Part shown: positions 34,700-47,217 of the stretch, in pieces
Layout of the letters: every line of letters starts with the position of its first letter
Position numbering within the stretch: position 1 is the stretch's first letter
Assembly: GCA_944990035.1 (NCBI GenBank)
Contig: CALYLX010000062.1
Location: 181,101 to 245,100, forward strand
Reading direction: 5' to 3'
DNA from: Clitopilus passeckerianus
Lineage: Eukaryota; Basidiomycota; Agaricomycetes; Agaricales; Entolomataceae
DNA length: 64,000 nt
Translations under genes and position numbers: made by a program
The notes under the pieces: generated by a model
Seen by the model: the letters and a program-made list of their open reading frames with translations, nothing else
The model's database searches: none
Told to the model about the DNA's origin: nothing

Positions 34700-36070
34700 T
34701 TATGCACTACTCTGATCGAGTTCAATTGGGCAGGGGGCATCCGATATTTGTGTTGAGGTGGCACGTTTGCCTGGGAGGCCGAAGATACTCATATCAAGTA
34801 CCAAGCGGAATTTCAAGGCTAAGTGCGGAGGTTAGTCGATATAGTAGTGGAACACCTTAGGATACACTCACGAGGACGTAGTCCATTAGGATACTGGCCC
34901 TTGTTCTTGCACGCGTTGTACCAGCTTGCCCCTGAAAATGATACGGAATTAGGTTGATGAATGAACATGGTGGACAGACGTACATGTAACATCGGATGAA
35001 TTTTCGCCAAGGTACGTGATATTCAAAGGTAGCTGAATTGCGGGGAATCCTCTCGGGAGGGTGAGCTTCTTAAGCTCCCCTTCGCCGACCAGTCTCAGCG
35101 AGTCAAGGTCGTAAACTTTTGCTTCAAGAGAGTTGAATTTAAGAGGGAGGTAATTGCTCGAGGTATCCACTTTGAGAGATGCGAAAGCGGGGAAAGAGAA
35201 GTTGGCAGGAGCTCGGTTGAAGTACGTTGGAACAGTCTTGTTCCAATCGCCCGAGGCTTGAATGAGGGGCTTTTCGCTGTTGAAGGAGAACGACGGCACC
35301 CGAGGAATAGTGAAGCCGAGTACAATTGCAGTTCTACAAATACGTCCAAAAATTGAGATAATTTTGAAAGTGGAATCGGCGATGGGACTTACATAGCGCA
35401 AAGGATAAAAAGAGTGAAAACAAGGGTTTTCCTTGTGAGCCATTTTCCACAGAGCCCTCGTTCGCCTCGGTTGAAGGCCGTGATTTGTGCCCGTCGTGCC
35501 TCTGCCTTCTTAGCTTTCCTCGACGCTTTCGTCATGTCCTTCAGCTCTTCGCGTCCCCATTCAGCACCAAGAGCAGGAACGGTAACCATTTCAACGGGGT
35601 TCCTCGAACTTGCAGCATCGTCGTCTTTTAGTGGTGTTGACGGGGGAAGAGGCTCATAACTGTATTTCGCCTCAATATCAACACAACCGGACAAGCGTCG
35701 AAGAAACTCACCCTTTAGAGCTCTGCTGTCCAAGATTCGTGCTGTACCGAGGACCAGCATTGTTGAAATCGGCATAAACATCCCAAATATGCTCTTCAAC
35801 CTTCTCACCAGCCTCTTCCTCATCCCTCCCACCTCGCAGCGGCTCTGCCCTCCCAGCGTTGAAATAAGACCCCCTGTTGTATCCAGCAGACGGTCGCCCA
35901 TTCAGAGGGTCTATACTGCTCCGTGGTGCGTCCGGATTGAAGAATGATGAAGCGTCATCCCTAGGTCGCTGAGAGCTCGACGACGGTCCCGGAAAGTCCC
36001 TATTGAGAGCATCCATCGAATTTTTACGACCGTAGAATGAAGAAACGGCCGATTTCCTATCGTAATCCAT
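34700..36070 (-). CDS. LEA-2-like single-pass membrane protein
   Basis: Starts MDYDRKSAVSSFYGRKNSMD. About 190 cytosolic, disordered and basic residues come first (GREELKDMTKASRKAKKAEARR), then one membrane helix (TLVFTLFILCAITAIVLGF). The outer domain starts with IPRVPSFSFNSEKPL and has the beta-rich look of late-embryogenesis-abundant type 2 folds: NFSFPAFASLKVDTSSNYLP, EAKVYDLDSLRLVGEGEL and LPLNITYLGENSSDVT. A final exon gives LRPPLKFRLVLDMSIFGLPG. Junctions: exon 1 ends at 35712 and exon 2 starts at 35659 with an ATACAG acceptor that keeps the frame. The topology is type II. Related fungal proteins sit in vacuole or plasma membranes; no specific role can be assigned. Confidence 0.8.
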
Positions 36071-36299
36071 GAAATGAGTGGCTAAAATTTGAGGGTTGGG
36101 TATAAAGGGGACGGTGTCAGGCGTCTTGACACCCAGGGATTGTGGAAACTGTTAGAACAGGCCCACGTGTGAAATCAGTGCTAGCTCCTTATGTGCCAGT
36201 ATCGGTCAGTCAGCCCGCGCCTCAATCACACGATTTTGCAGAATGTCCCCATAACTAAATAAGTGTCTATTATATGTACACGCGCAGTGTATTATAGCA

Positions 36300-37877
36300 T
36301 TAATAGAAGCGGCAACTAATATTCTCCTTCCCATCAACCAAGCGTTTGTGAACGATGTTGCTCGTGAACGAAGACCACTGTTCACAAATTCATTAGCAAC
36401 CGGAATGACTATTCTGCAAAACCAGAAGGCTTACCCCGTTACCAATGAAGACCGCAGCCCGCCGCGCTATCTCCATGTCCACAGCCATGTTAACTTCCGT
36501 TTGCTCCTGGTCCAGCTCAAGGTCCTTGCTGGTGACAATCGTGTGCCAGCCGTCCTGCCTGAACGTCTTCTTCAGCTGCTCAAGCCATTCTCCTTGCTCG
36601 TTTGTCAACAAGAATAGCACATCCAAAACACGATGGCCCGTCTTGGAAATGTCCAGGTATTCATAACGCGACTCGCGGACTTTCTGAACCATGTCCTCCG
36701 CACTGGGTAAACAGTGCTCCAAGTACTTCTCAATGTTCTCGGGGGTGTTCTTCTCGGGCTCTCCTCCTGGGGGAGGTGTGAAGCTATCAGGCAAGTCTTC
36801 GAGCAGGTTCCAGCTGTAGAAGGTCGAGTTGTACTTGGCAAGGTGGAGGCAAGACTCCTTGAAGTCACCACGGCGAACATGCACCGCAAGCATGCGGTCA
36901 TAGGAGCTGCGGGAGACGGCAACCTTGGGTCGGGGACCGTGAGGGATGAAAAGGTATTCATTCCTGTCAACGGCGGACTTGACGATATGAGATGGCTCGA
37001 GAAGACGGGAGGTAGGTGAATGCGCGAAAATAGGCCAGAGGGAGCGCACACGAGTGCTTCCCCACAGCCAAAGATCGAAAGTTTGAGGGAAGAAATCCTT
37101 TGTATAGTGCTCGGGCTCGATTTCTATGCATCTATCCGGTGAATCAGAAAGGATCTTTTTCCAGTGGTTGAAGATCTCAACGCCGTCGGCCCAACCAATA
37201 TTGGGCTTGACGTCGCGGGTATTGATTATGGTCCTTTCGTTCTTGGGGCACACAACCTCGAACCATTCTTCGGAAATGGACCGAGGGGCATCGTCACCTT
37301 CGTCCCATGGGCCTCCAGCAGAAGGGCCCGAAATGATAGCGGGAAGAGGGGTACTGGGTGGGATTTCGCGCATTTTGTGTTCGGGCCAGGCATAGTGCGA
37401 TTCCTTCCAAATGTAAGGCTGGAAGACGTAGGCGCGTTTTGATTCGTAGGCAAGATGTGTGTTCATGAGACTGTAGTTCCTCAGCTTCAGAAACTACAAT
37501 AAGTATATAATGTAGTGTACTCACATTTCGTTGAAAGCATTGTTCCATCCCAATCGTTTCACCTGGTTCGAGAATTTGACGTAGCGGCCGGTCCTTCCCT
37601 CTGGGTACGGCAAGCTCAAGTTGTGCTGAGGCAGGTTCTCCTGCCATTTCTTCAGCTTGGCAAGAGTAGGAGGGTTTGCCCACTCAGTCTTCTTGTTGCT
37701 GTCTTCCCTCGAGAGTCCTCCGGCGAACTTGGCAGAATGTGTGACTTTGCTGGGGTGGTATAACACGAACATCACGAAGACGACAATGCCGAGCACGACA
37801 AAGTATTGGCGTCGTCGGTTCGTGAGTTGGCCTGACATTCTCCAGGGTGATGTAGGCTTGTCCTTCCAGCCTGGCAT
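36300..37877 (-). CDS. O-fucosyltransferase-like type II membrane protein
   Basis: Start MPGWKDKPTSPWRMSG at 37877; an open extension to 37946 begins with GTG and is not used. A Golgi-type anchor (YFVVLGIVVFVMFVLY) follows a short basic tail. The lumenal part has RYVKFSNQVKRLGWNNAFNEM then LMNTHLAYESKRAYVFQPYIW, and the GT-B fucosyltransferase signature HVRRGDF, with Arg-Arg-Gly-Asp for GDP-fucose binding. Late blocks are VLDVLFLLTNEQGEWL and AVDMEIARRAAVFIGNG. The last exon (after GTAAGC) reads WSSFTSNIVHKRL and ends CRFY. It resembles the GDP-fucose O-fucosyltransferase superfamily found widely in basidiomycetes. The acceptor is unknown, and fucose as donor is family inference. Confidence 0.85.
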
Positions 37878-38895
37878 GGTGTGAGGTGTAAAGTGGAAGG
37901 CTTGAGTTGGCGCGTCGTCGTTGCTATATAACTCTGCAAATTCCACATCACAAGCATCCCCATATATTCACGGTTATTGACTTGATTTTGCAGGGTTAGC
38001 TTTTGGCTCAGTTCCTTAGTCTGTGACCAGCTTGAGCGAAAGCAGTCTACAGGTGGTTTCAAAGGCCACCAAGGTCTATATTCAACTGACGAGAAATCTC
38101 AGATTTGCACAGTACTCCTGCAAAATTCTTTTGCTACGAGTACGACTTTCTTTCCCAATTTTAGCACATCGGCAACCTGAAGCCGAGCCCAAATCTTTTC
38201 CCGGCAATTCAGTCAAGTTAGCATGCCAAGCTATCGCCGTCGTTGCTGTTCCGACCTCACCGCAACAGTTGGATCACCTCTCATTGAACTGTTGATCATC
38301 TTCAATTACAGTCACTGCAGAGAACTCAGCAGGGAACGCTAGGCTAGATGAGACCACCACAGGCGACTGAGTGCGGTCAATCTTGCTAGCACGTACAAAA
38401 TGTCAATTTAGAGGTTCAACTTCCGCTTCACTGAATTTTCGGACGCTGAACAAGCCAGCTTAGCTGCTTTCACTACCTAAGCTCGAGACAAAGCCACAGC
38501 AGCCATCTATTTTTAGCCATATAAATTCAGCAGCCGAACCATATCACCGCGTCCCCGGCGCGACAGTCTGGTCTGACCTTATGCTCCACTGGAATCGATT
38601 GCTGCTAACCATTACATGACTACGAAGCCCGTCATCTTCGCCTCGACGCTTCGAAAGCTCCAATCGCCGGGCTCACCGTTGCCTTAGGCTATTCTCGCTA
38701 CAATGAAAGGGCTAAATTTATCACCAGCCATCGCATTGTCATTGTTATTAGCGGCAAGCTTAAAATACTCCAAGCAACGTTTATAACCTACCCAGTTTCA
38801 CTTGAAATCGTCGCTTCCTTCCGCAGCAACCGAGTCCTTGACTTCTTACCACCTTCCACTCTGTTTGAACACCGGTTGTTCTATATCGACGGAAT
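37878..38895. promoter_or_regulatory. Divergent promoter, fucosyltransferase-like / GH16
   Basis: About 1 kb between divergent starts. No gene-like frame. Individual elements cannot be assigned by eye. Confidence 0.35.
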
Positions 38896-40428
38896 ATGCA
38901 CCATTCACTGCTTGTAGCTTCTGTAGCTTTGGTCTCAAATGTTGCTCCCTTTGTCTCCGCTGCGAACTATCAAATTATCAAGGAGTATGCTGGCTCAAAC
39001 TTCTTCAATGACTGGACGTTTTATGACCATTGTAAGGAGTCTATAGTTTATAGTTGATGTGTACTTTCACTAACCACTGCATTCTTTCTCAAGTTGACAA
39101 TCTCACGAACGGCGACGCTATGCAAGTTCACTTGATGCCTTGACTAGCATGATAATAACCCCTGTGCAGCTTTGTCTCTGCATCCGTAGCAGCCTCTGCA
39201 CAACTTGCCTACGTCGATCCCGGATCAAACCACGCCATCATAAAGGTTGACAATACTTCTACCGTGCCATGGAACGAGAAGCGTAACACTGTCCGCATAT
39301 CAACCAACGACCGATACGGTGTTGGAAGTGTTTGGGTAGCAGACATGTACCATCTACCCTACGGAGTGCGTGTGTTTCCTGATTTTCCCCTAGCCCGCCC
39401 TCATTAACTTCCTCCTCCATAGTGCTCAGTCTGGCCTGCTTGGTAAATCACTCCGCCAAGTCCAATGTACTATGATACTATCAGTTCTAACTCTATCACA
39501 GGTGGTCTCAGTCACCGAATTGGCCCCAAGGCGGGTAAGCAAATTCTTATTTTGCCTACTATTTCCCCTTCTTACACCCTCCTTCAGTGAAATCGACACT
39601 TTAGAGGGCGTCAACCTCGCCAAAAACAATCAAATGGGTCTTCACACGAACCCAGGCTGCAACCTGTCCAATCCAACCATCACCACCTCCTCCAGCGTCG
39701 TTTCCACGGACTGCAGCAAATTTGATAACAACAACCAAGGCTGTCTCATTCAAGACGGGAACCAGGCCGCCTACGGGGAGGCTTTCGGTGCAGCGGGAGG
39801 TGGCGTCTGGGTCACCGAGATGGCTGACACTGGTATCTCGTAAGTCTCCTAATTAGTTGTCGGTTTATAGCGGGTACTGATACACCCCTAGGATCTGGTT
39901 CTTCTCCCGTGCCAACGTTCCCAGCTCGATTTCTTCCAATGCCACTAGCATCGACACCTCCACCCTCGGCACTCCGACCGGCAACTGGCCTTCTGCCGCG
40001 TGTAGCATGTCCCAGTTCTTTGAACCTCAAAACCTCATTTTCGACATTACACTCTGCGGAGGTAAGGAACTTGAACACCCCGCTTTCCCGCCTCTAATCC
40101 CACAATTCTAACTGTTTCCCTCACAGATTTCGCTGGTGCACCCACAATCTTCAACCAGACCTGTTCTGGGGTCTGCTACAATGACTGGGTCGTTGGGAAC
40201 GGGTCTGACTATGCCACCGCATACTTCGAGATCGGTTCTGTCCGCGTCTACAGCTCTGACGGTACCAACAACGTTATCAAGGGTGGAAGTTCCTCCAGCT
40301 CTGGCTCGGGGAATAATGGAAACAACACAGGCGGATCGAGTGGCGGAAATGATGCTGTAGCAAGCGGCGGTAATGTTTTCTTGACTCTGGGCGCTGCTGC
40401 TGTATCCTTGTTCTTCGGCTTCCTGTAA
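38896..40428 (+). CDS. GH16 endo-glucanase-type enzyme, probably GPI-anchored
   Basis: Eight exons: 38896..39031, 39094..39121, 39170..39365, 39423..39442, 39502..39534, 39588..39839, 39892..40061, 40127..40428, giving 378 aa. A signal peptide (LLVASVALVSNVAPFVSA) precedes the beta-jelly-roll domain. The catalytic signature GG-EIDTLEGVN keeps nucleophile Glu, Asp and acid/base Glu. Other GH16 features are YDHFDNLTNGDAI, VWPAW-WSQSPNWPQG, the Cys-rich loop GCNLSN and CLIQDGNQAAYG. The end is a Ser/Gly/Asn linker (SSSSSGSGNNGNNTGG) and a hydrophobic tail (VFLTLGAAAVSLFFGFL), as for GPI attachment. It would cut or remodel beta-1,3(1,4)-glucan at the wall. Intron 2 (39122..39169) is GC-AG (GCAAGT), and exon 4 is 20 nt. 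Confidence 0.93.
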
Positions 40429-41539
40429 CCTCTTCGCCCCGTTGTATTGTATAAGAATGGACTTCATGATTGATGTCATAATGCAAGCTGTAACCCAGTC
40501 CCTGGCCCCTCCCGGCGTGGTCTCGTTATCGGACCTATTCTCTGGTTAGTCCCAAAGTGCACCAGAAAGCCGACGCATGAGGTCTGTTATCTGCTATCTC
40601 AGCTCTTCTATTACGGCTTTCTAAGATGGAAGGGTTTCAGAACCCCAGGTGTATCTGTTCATCCCATCCCACATTTACGCCGTCATGTAAAGTCGCCGGT
40701 GGAGCCTATACTTCGCTCTACTTTCTCGCCTTCCGTGTTCTTGTTCACATGGCGGCAAAGGCTTAAAAAAAACCGCCGCCTGATAATCAAGATATGTCAA
40801 TGGACCGGCAGCCGTAGTTGACCATGATACGGTGCAACTTTAAAACCTCTGACACGAACGTGAGTTGGACCTAGAACTTCCTCTGATAATAAACTCGATC
40901 ATTTACTGCAAAATTGAGGATAGATAAGTTCACGCCAGACTGACCTCGACACAGATAGAATTCTTTCGCTGATGCGATTCAGAATTTACGATCAGAATGG
41001 AAGCTCAAGCGCTCACTGGCAGATTTCAGCTCCGCGTGAGGGTGTTCTATCAGGCGACCACCAGTTCTTCTATGCATCACTGCTCTATGGGTCCAGAACT
41101 TGCAACCCCGACTCGGCTAGGCAGTCTTGTAATATGCAAGTGATTATCCAACATCCAGCATTCAAGAGTTAACCCACAAGGCTCAGAAACTATCGAGATT
41201 TCCAAGACCACCCTGTGACACCCACATGAGAGTCCATACTCATGTGACCTCAGACCACCAATATTAGATCTGATCAGGTAAAAGGTTGCCATCCAACAAC
41301 GCACGGCAGCCGAGAGCGCTGTGGGCGCTTGGGCGCTGGTACATTGTAGATCCAATGCCAGGGGAGTAATAGGGAGTAACACGTTACGACTGAGGATGGT
41401 AAGACGACGGCTGGGCATCCGAAATTACATGACCGCAATGCTTCAATACGCTTCAGACACTCTATTTAACCAGCACCAAGGCAGGAAGTCCAATACAGCC
41501 CTTTTTTCGACAAGAATCACAGATCCTCGTGTCTTTCGT
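40429..41539. other. Intergenic region upstream of the AAD pseudogene
   Basis: 1.1 kb without a supported gene. A TATA-like CTATTTAA at about 41461, followed by a GT-poor leader, looks like the surviving promoter of the decayed aryl-alcohol dehydrogenase gene. Confidence 0.35.
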
Positions 41540-42752
41540 TCAGCCTCCTGCAGCCGCCAAGCGCTCTTGCACGTTATCGTGCTCTCTCAAAAAAGGCCTC
41601 TGTTCATGTCTCTTCATGATAATTGGCACCATGAGCATCGGAGAAACATAGGGACGGGTGCGATGAATAAGGAATCAAGCATGGAATACCTCGATGCCTA
41701 CTATCAGGCTGGGGGTAACTTCATCGACACTGCCAACAATTAGTGAGTTCCTAATTCTGATGTTCAAAGTCCTGTACTGAGTTTCCGAGAAACTCATTGG
41801 TGAGTGGATGGAGACTCGGGGTATCCGAAACCAGATTCGTAGCGACCAAGGTGGAAAAACCAGCTGCTTTCTCCAGGTATTGTAGCTGATCTATTTCTCG
41901 GAGACCCAAATATCAAACAAAAGGTTCATTACCATGGGAATAACCATAAGTCATTACACCTCAGCCTCGAGGCGAGCCTGAAGAAATTGCGCACAACCTA
42001 TGTTGACCTCCTCTCGTCCACGTCTGGGACTATGAGACCTCCATTGAGGAGCTCATGACCAATCTTCACAATCTTGTTGCGGCTGGGAAGGTTCTGTATC
42101 TGGTAAGCCAGCGAGTTCATCCAGTTTTCGAGTTGGAAGCTCAACTCCTTGCATTCTAGGGTATTTCCGACACCCCAGCTTGGGTCGTCTCACAGGCCAA
42201 CCAATGGGCTCTCAGTAGGGCACGGAAAGACTCTGTTTGCTGTATACCCAAGGCAGCTGGAACCTCATGGACAGGTCCATTGAGGGGACATTCTTCCCAT
42301 GTCGCCAGCACGGTATGGCTATTGTACCTTGGAACGTTCTTTGTAGCGGTAGGCTGCCCAGCAATGCAGAGGAGGTACGGCGCGAAAAGTCAGGTGAACT
42401 TGGACGGGACCTCAAAACAGATACACATGGCTGAAAGCGTACCAAGGCAGAGAGAAAAATGACGGATGCCCTCGAAAAGGTTGCAGCAGAAGCTGGTGCA
42501 TAAAGTACTACGACTTCAGGTGACTATTCAGACTTTCATTGTCGTGTGGAACCCTGACTTACCTTCATTCAAAGTCGCCATTGCATACGTCATGCACAAG
42601 GCTCCTTATATATTCCCAACGAATGGCGGGCGCAAGCCTGAGCAAATGAAGCAAATATCCAAGCTCTCACCATCCGACTCCCACCCGCCCAAATTCAATA
42701 TTTGGAGAGTATTGTTCCGGTCGATCCTGAATTTCCGCACACCATCGTTGTA
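41540..42752 (+). pseudogene. Aryl-alcohol dehydrogenase (aldo-keto reductase) pseudogene
   Basis: The remains of an AKR-fold aryl-alcohol dehydrogenase are readable in order: LSQKRP/RYRALSKKASVHVS, MSIGE, GAMNKESSMEYLDAYYQAGGN, SEKLIGEWMETRGIRNQ, FVATKVEKPAAFSR, LHLSLEASLKKLRTTYVDLL, VHVWDYETSIEELMTNL, ISDTPAWVVSQANQWA, QGSWNLMDRSIEG, VPWNVLCSGRLPS, ALEKVAAEAGA and VAIAYVMHKAPYIFP. These lie in all three frames. Lesions include a stop right after MSIGET, an extra base near 41835 (before FVATK), a lost base near 42014 (in the Leu-Tyr-Val-His stretch), a break near 42235, and stops after GRDLKTDTHG and EAGA. With this many independent lesions it is a true pseudogene. Homologues reduce aryl aldehydes during lignin metabolism. 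Confidence 0.92.
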
Positions 42753-44225
42753 AGCTTGTTTCACGTTAAACATCTAATATCCCTATTGACAACCTCGGAA
42801 GAACGACGGTCCCCGGACTAATTCCATGCTTACCATGGCTGCACATCACGACAACGTTCCTTTCCAACACCCAATACTTCCCTAGGATGAGGACATGCTC
42901 ACCTGACTGGTCAGTCACCAAAGCAAACCATATGCCCACCAAGGGTTCCTAGGAACCTTGTAACCATCCGAGTTACACCTGTCCGTTATTTGCGTGCGAG
43001 TTCGTGCAGTCGGCTTACCCTCACGTTGATCGTCCGGAAGAGACAATATATAGAAAATGCCTGCACATACCAGTAATGTGGACCGGGGAAGTACCCACGC
43101 TAATAAGTTGAGTTTCTTGAGATTTGGGGAGTTACTTTAAGCGTGCGGACAGACATTTGTGGGAAGGTGGTTCTCAACAACTTCCCACCCATTACAACGC
43201 TCTCTACATTCAACGGTTCGGGCTGGGCAGATGGTCTTGATGTGGCCTACCCCACACGACGTGCTAATTCTGTTGGTTTTTGACACCTAGCCAGCCGAAA
43301 TACATCAAGCAGGCAAGCTATTGACAGCTCCACGATAAGGGCCACCTGCTACTACTGGTGTTCCACCGTGGCTGCAGTGTAAGAATAGTGTAGTAGGCGT
43401 GATAAACAATCTATCTTATGAACTATCAATAACGGTCCGCCTATATGGACGAATACGATGCAACTCGATCAGAAATGGTGTAATCGTGCAAGAAGCCAGG
43501 TTGTGAGCCCTCCCTCTGAATGTAGTGGTCACACCCACGTGTATGCCTAGCCTGGCGGGATTTTTCTTGGCATAAACACATTGCTGCCTTGCAAGGTGAT
43601 AGGCCGCCGGGAAGCTGGGGCTATACCGACTCGGTCTTCATAAAGGATTGTCATAAGTCTGGACACGTGCGGAGCGTGCAAACCATAGCATATGGTACGA
43701 AACACCTAGTTGCCACGATAAGATACTGATTTGGAGAAGATCGACACAATCAACCGCGAACGTAGTTAAATGATGGTGTGTCACCGAATGCTTGTAGGTT
43801 GGATAGGAGGCGGCGCAAGAGATGGCCGAGGGTTACAGTTTTTGTGGGGGATACAAGAATCCTATAACAGTGTTGCAAAGCAGATCATTAAGCAATGTAA
43901 CGAACGGGTCGTTGGAAGGGCGGGAAGATATCCCATTAGGTCTGCCGTAATGACATCAGATTCTTCTGAGGCCTCGGTTAATCTGGGAGTATGTCACTGT
44001 CTGAGGCGGAGGCATTTCTTGTCTTTGCAAAGCGGAAATTTTTTGACAACTGACTCGGAGCAGGCGTGATCGATTCGCAGTGCTTCTATTCTACGGTCGA
44101 TGACCATACACCCCAACGACAAACTCCGGTATATCTGGACCAGTTCCTAAAGAGTATCAGTCAATTAGTACCATCTCTTATATGTAGACAACATTGAGTG
44201 CAATCTCACGGATTTCATCCACCCA
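42753..44225. other. Gene-free interval
   Basis: 1.5 kb with no supported gene. An ATG-initiated frame at 43770..44069 (99 aa) has no recognisable motif and is not called. The right end is the promoter of the zinc-finger gene. Confidence 0.35.
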
Positions 44226-45356
44226 ATGGAGGGCTTCGAATTCCACTTTGCGTTTAATATCTCATGTCTTTTCAAGACTGCGCTCTGCATAGTTTCTTCA
44301 GGCAACGACCAGCCACCGACGATGACATTCGAGGACCTAGAAGCGTCGGCACCTCCCGAGGGGGTTCACAACGATACCGGTATCATCATACGCCTAGAGT
44401 CTCATCGGGTGGCTAGCCGACATGTCTTGAAACTCTACGCAGTTCGTCTTCCCCATAATTCAGAGAGCCAAGCGGGGTCGAGCAGCAGCAGTTGTTCTGC
44501 ATCTACCCTTGAAGACAAGGCTGTGAATATGTTCACACCTGCTCCAACCGATGTCTCATCATTGCCGTCGCCGTACTCAAGTGGCGGCGAGTACGGTATG
44601 ACGACGTACGATTGGGATTTTCTTGGCAGCTCATCCGGTATGCTCGTTCTTCCAAGTCATGGGCCTCCTGTACTGACCAGGTCGGTCGCAAATAGAACCT
44701 CCGAGTCGAACAGACATGTTACTTCCACCCGCATTTGACAATCTATTGTCGACACCAAATACAACGCCAAACCTACCATTCTCTCTAGGAGAAAGGCTGT
44801 TGGAGAATGGATCAACTGGTAAGGGTGTCCCACGTCCAATGAAGAAATACTGACTAAAAATTCTAGGCAATATTGGGAGTCTCAGATTCCAGCCTCCTTC
44901 TGCGTTTCAGGAAGTTTCTCCAATTCCATGGCGTGGCATAGAACGTAAGAGGGCTTTTTTAGGAGAGGGATAAACCCGACTGAACTACCATCAGGAACGA
45001 TCCAATCTCCTCTAGTTCAGAAGCAGACGGGCCAGATGCAAGAACTTCCGAAAGAACCCTTAGTAACACGGTTAGACCCAGAAGACCAGTCACAGATAAG
45101 AATCGTCAAAAGCGATTACCCAAGGAAGGGTCGAGGTACACGGCCGACGAATAAGGGCCGCAAGGGGAGATTTGAGTGTACGGAGCCCATCTGCAAGGAG
45201 ACATTCACTCGCCACCACGATCGTCTACGTCATGAACTCTCCCAGCATGGAAAACGCTCGAAGTGGTCTTGTGAGGCATGTACGCGGTTCTTCTCATCGA
45301 GCTCCCGGTTAGAAAAACATGAATGTTCCGGGATAACAGCGACTGGAATCCCGTAG
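44226..45356 (+). CDS. Zinc-finger transcription factor-like protein
   Basis: Four exons: 44226..44655, 44696..44818, 44867..44944 and 44995..45356, giving 330 aa, all junctions in phase (the first intron has donor GTCATG and branch TACTGAC). The N-terminal two thirds are Ser/Pro-rich and acidic, as in activation regions. A basic linker (YPRKGRGTRPTNKGRKGR) leads to two C-terminal fingers. The first is FECTEPICKETFTRHHDRLRH..QH, a C-x4-C-x12-H-x4-H finger. The second is WSCEACTRFFSSSSRLEKHEC, where Cys takes the last His position (C2HC). Pairs of this type end many basidiomycete DNA-binding proteins. Targets are unknown. MTFEDLEAS further in is an alternative start. Confidence 0.82.
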
Positions 45357-47217
45357 CTAACCTGAGCAGCAATTGCATTCCTACCATCCACATTAGATAC
45401 ACGATATTACTCAGTACTGTACCATAAATTAATCGCAGGTCGAGCTTCTGAGGAGAATCACCAATCATAGGAGATTTCGGCGACCTATAAACAGTGAGTA
45501 TCTATAAGACCCTCGCAGTCTATCCGCATCGCTGTAAATGCGACAGTCCATCAAGAACGGGCTTCTCTAGCTCACTTTAGCGCCAGGAGCGGTGCCTTCG
45601 ACACGTCTTCAATGAAGACAGAGAGGTATGGCCCTGGGTCACTGGCATTTCACCTGGAGTCCACCTGGAGTCCTGGACGCCTTCGGGAAAAGGCAACAAC
45701 GCATCAATATTCATAATTGCTGCAACTGACCTCTTCCCAGGATCCGGATCATTACCGTGGGAGCGATTGTCCCGTCTCTGTCATGTCAATGTGAGACCCT
45801 CATGCTTGTCACTCGCTTCGGCACCCCACGTTAGAGCTTCGGTAGTATGCATCTATAGAGCCCATGAAACCTATAGATTGGGCAGATGACGCTGGCTTAT
45901 ATTCGAGCCTTGACCCTCATTCGTGCCAGCCCGACTAATCTCACGAGACTTGGCTCCACTGTTTACATGGCTGTTCTATTCTCGACCTAGGCCAGGAAAA
46001 TGCAAAGATGCCCCTTTAGATTGCAAGATAAACTGGAGTGCTAGAAAAATGAGGTTACTATATCCGTCCTGGTACTCAAGCCAGGCAGGAGTCACTCGGG
46101 TTAAGCGCTTTTTTCATGCTCAATAGGTCCGTACAGCAGCCAATTGAGGTTTTGTATGCTGACTGGATAGGGCAATAAATTTGTTTATCACTGATGTGCG
46201 CTATCGTCCAGTATCACGCCGTAGATCCTTCCGATTGCCACAAAGGTCTCGTCTCGGAAAGATTTCGTATATTCCTTTCAGGCTCGTTCTCGCAACTTTC
46301 AGGCTCAGGGCTCACCCATCTGCAGAACGGCATGCGTAAACTATATTAGAACGATTAACATAGTACACAGGGTGTGACCTACCCGATCTAGCTCTTCCCT
46401 GCCTTTCCTCCACCGTTACTATCGGAGATGTGATCCAGTTCCTTATAGGCGCCCATCTTACTTCACACACATCATGGGGCCAAGGACTCACCGAACACAG
46501 GCTTATTGCCTTTTATCCGCTGCTTCTCTGTTCACTCCTTCTGAACGTGTGGAAAATGAAGCGCCCCGGCTCTGCTCAAGCCCCGACTTTTGACACACGC
46601 CTTGGTCGGTATGAAGTTAAAGCCCTGAAGAGCTGTGAGTAATTAGACCGTCTTCATACTCGAAGAGCCGACTGGCGTTGTTCGATTAATTTGGGGCACT
46701 CTGCTAAGCGATTGAAGCTCGGTTTGCAGGCTAGAAACAGGTGGCTGGTACATCGTTTCTGAATTCTATGAAGTTTTAGCCTGAGGTGGACAGGAAGTCG
46801 TTCTTGGAGCACTCACCAGAACACCTGCTTCTGCCAACGAGGAACTTGGAGCCCCGACCGCTAAAAATATCACTGGATTGAATAGGTGTTGGCGCGTGTC
46901 TTGTTCTGTTGTGTCTATCTGTCAGGCACCACTGCCTTTCTAGTGATGGTGATAGTCAATTAGGCGCCCTCCTTGATAGAGGTTCGTGCGGAACATATAG
47001 AACATTCATCATGTCCTGGATGAACGCCTCACCTCTGCCTCATGCTTTTCTCAGGCTGTACGACTCTTCAGAGTCCAAAGATCCTAATTTAAGGCAATAT
47101 CTTCTTGCTGAATCCGGCATAGAATAAGTGATATGAAGGAAACCCAAGAGACTTTCCTCCGCCCGTCACAAGTTCCCTCCTTTTCACGCCAACCTTCTGC
47201 TATTCCCTACTGAAGCC
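45357..47217. other. Gene-free interval of 1.9 kb
   Basis: No supported gene. Frames such as 45923..46126 and 46430..46642 lack motifs and any splice partner. No repeat units were recognised by eye. Confidence 0.35.

Noticed and set aside
43770..44069. 99-aa frame MMVCHRMLVGWIGG
   Set aside because: ATG-initiated but featureless and isolated in a gene-poor stretch; likely chance.
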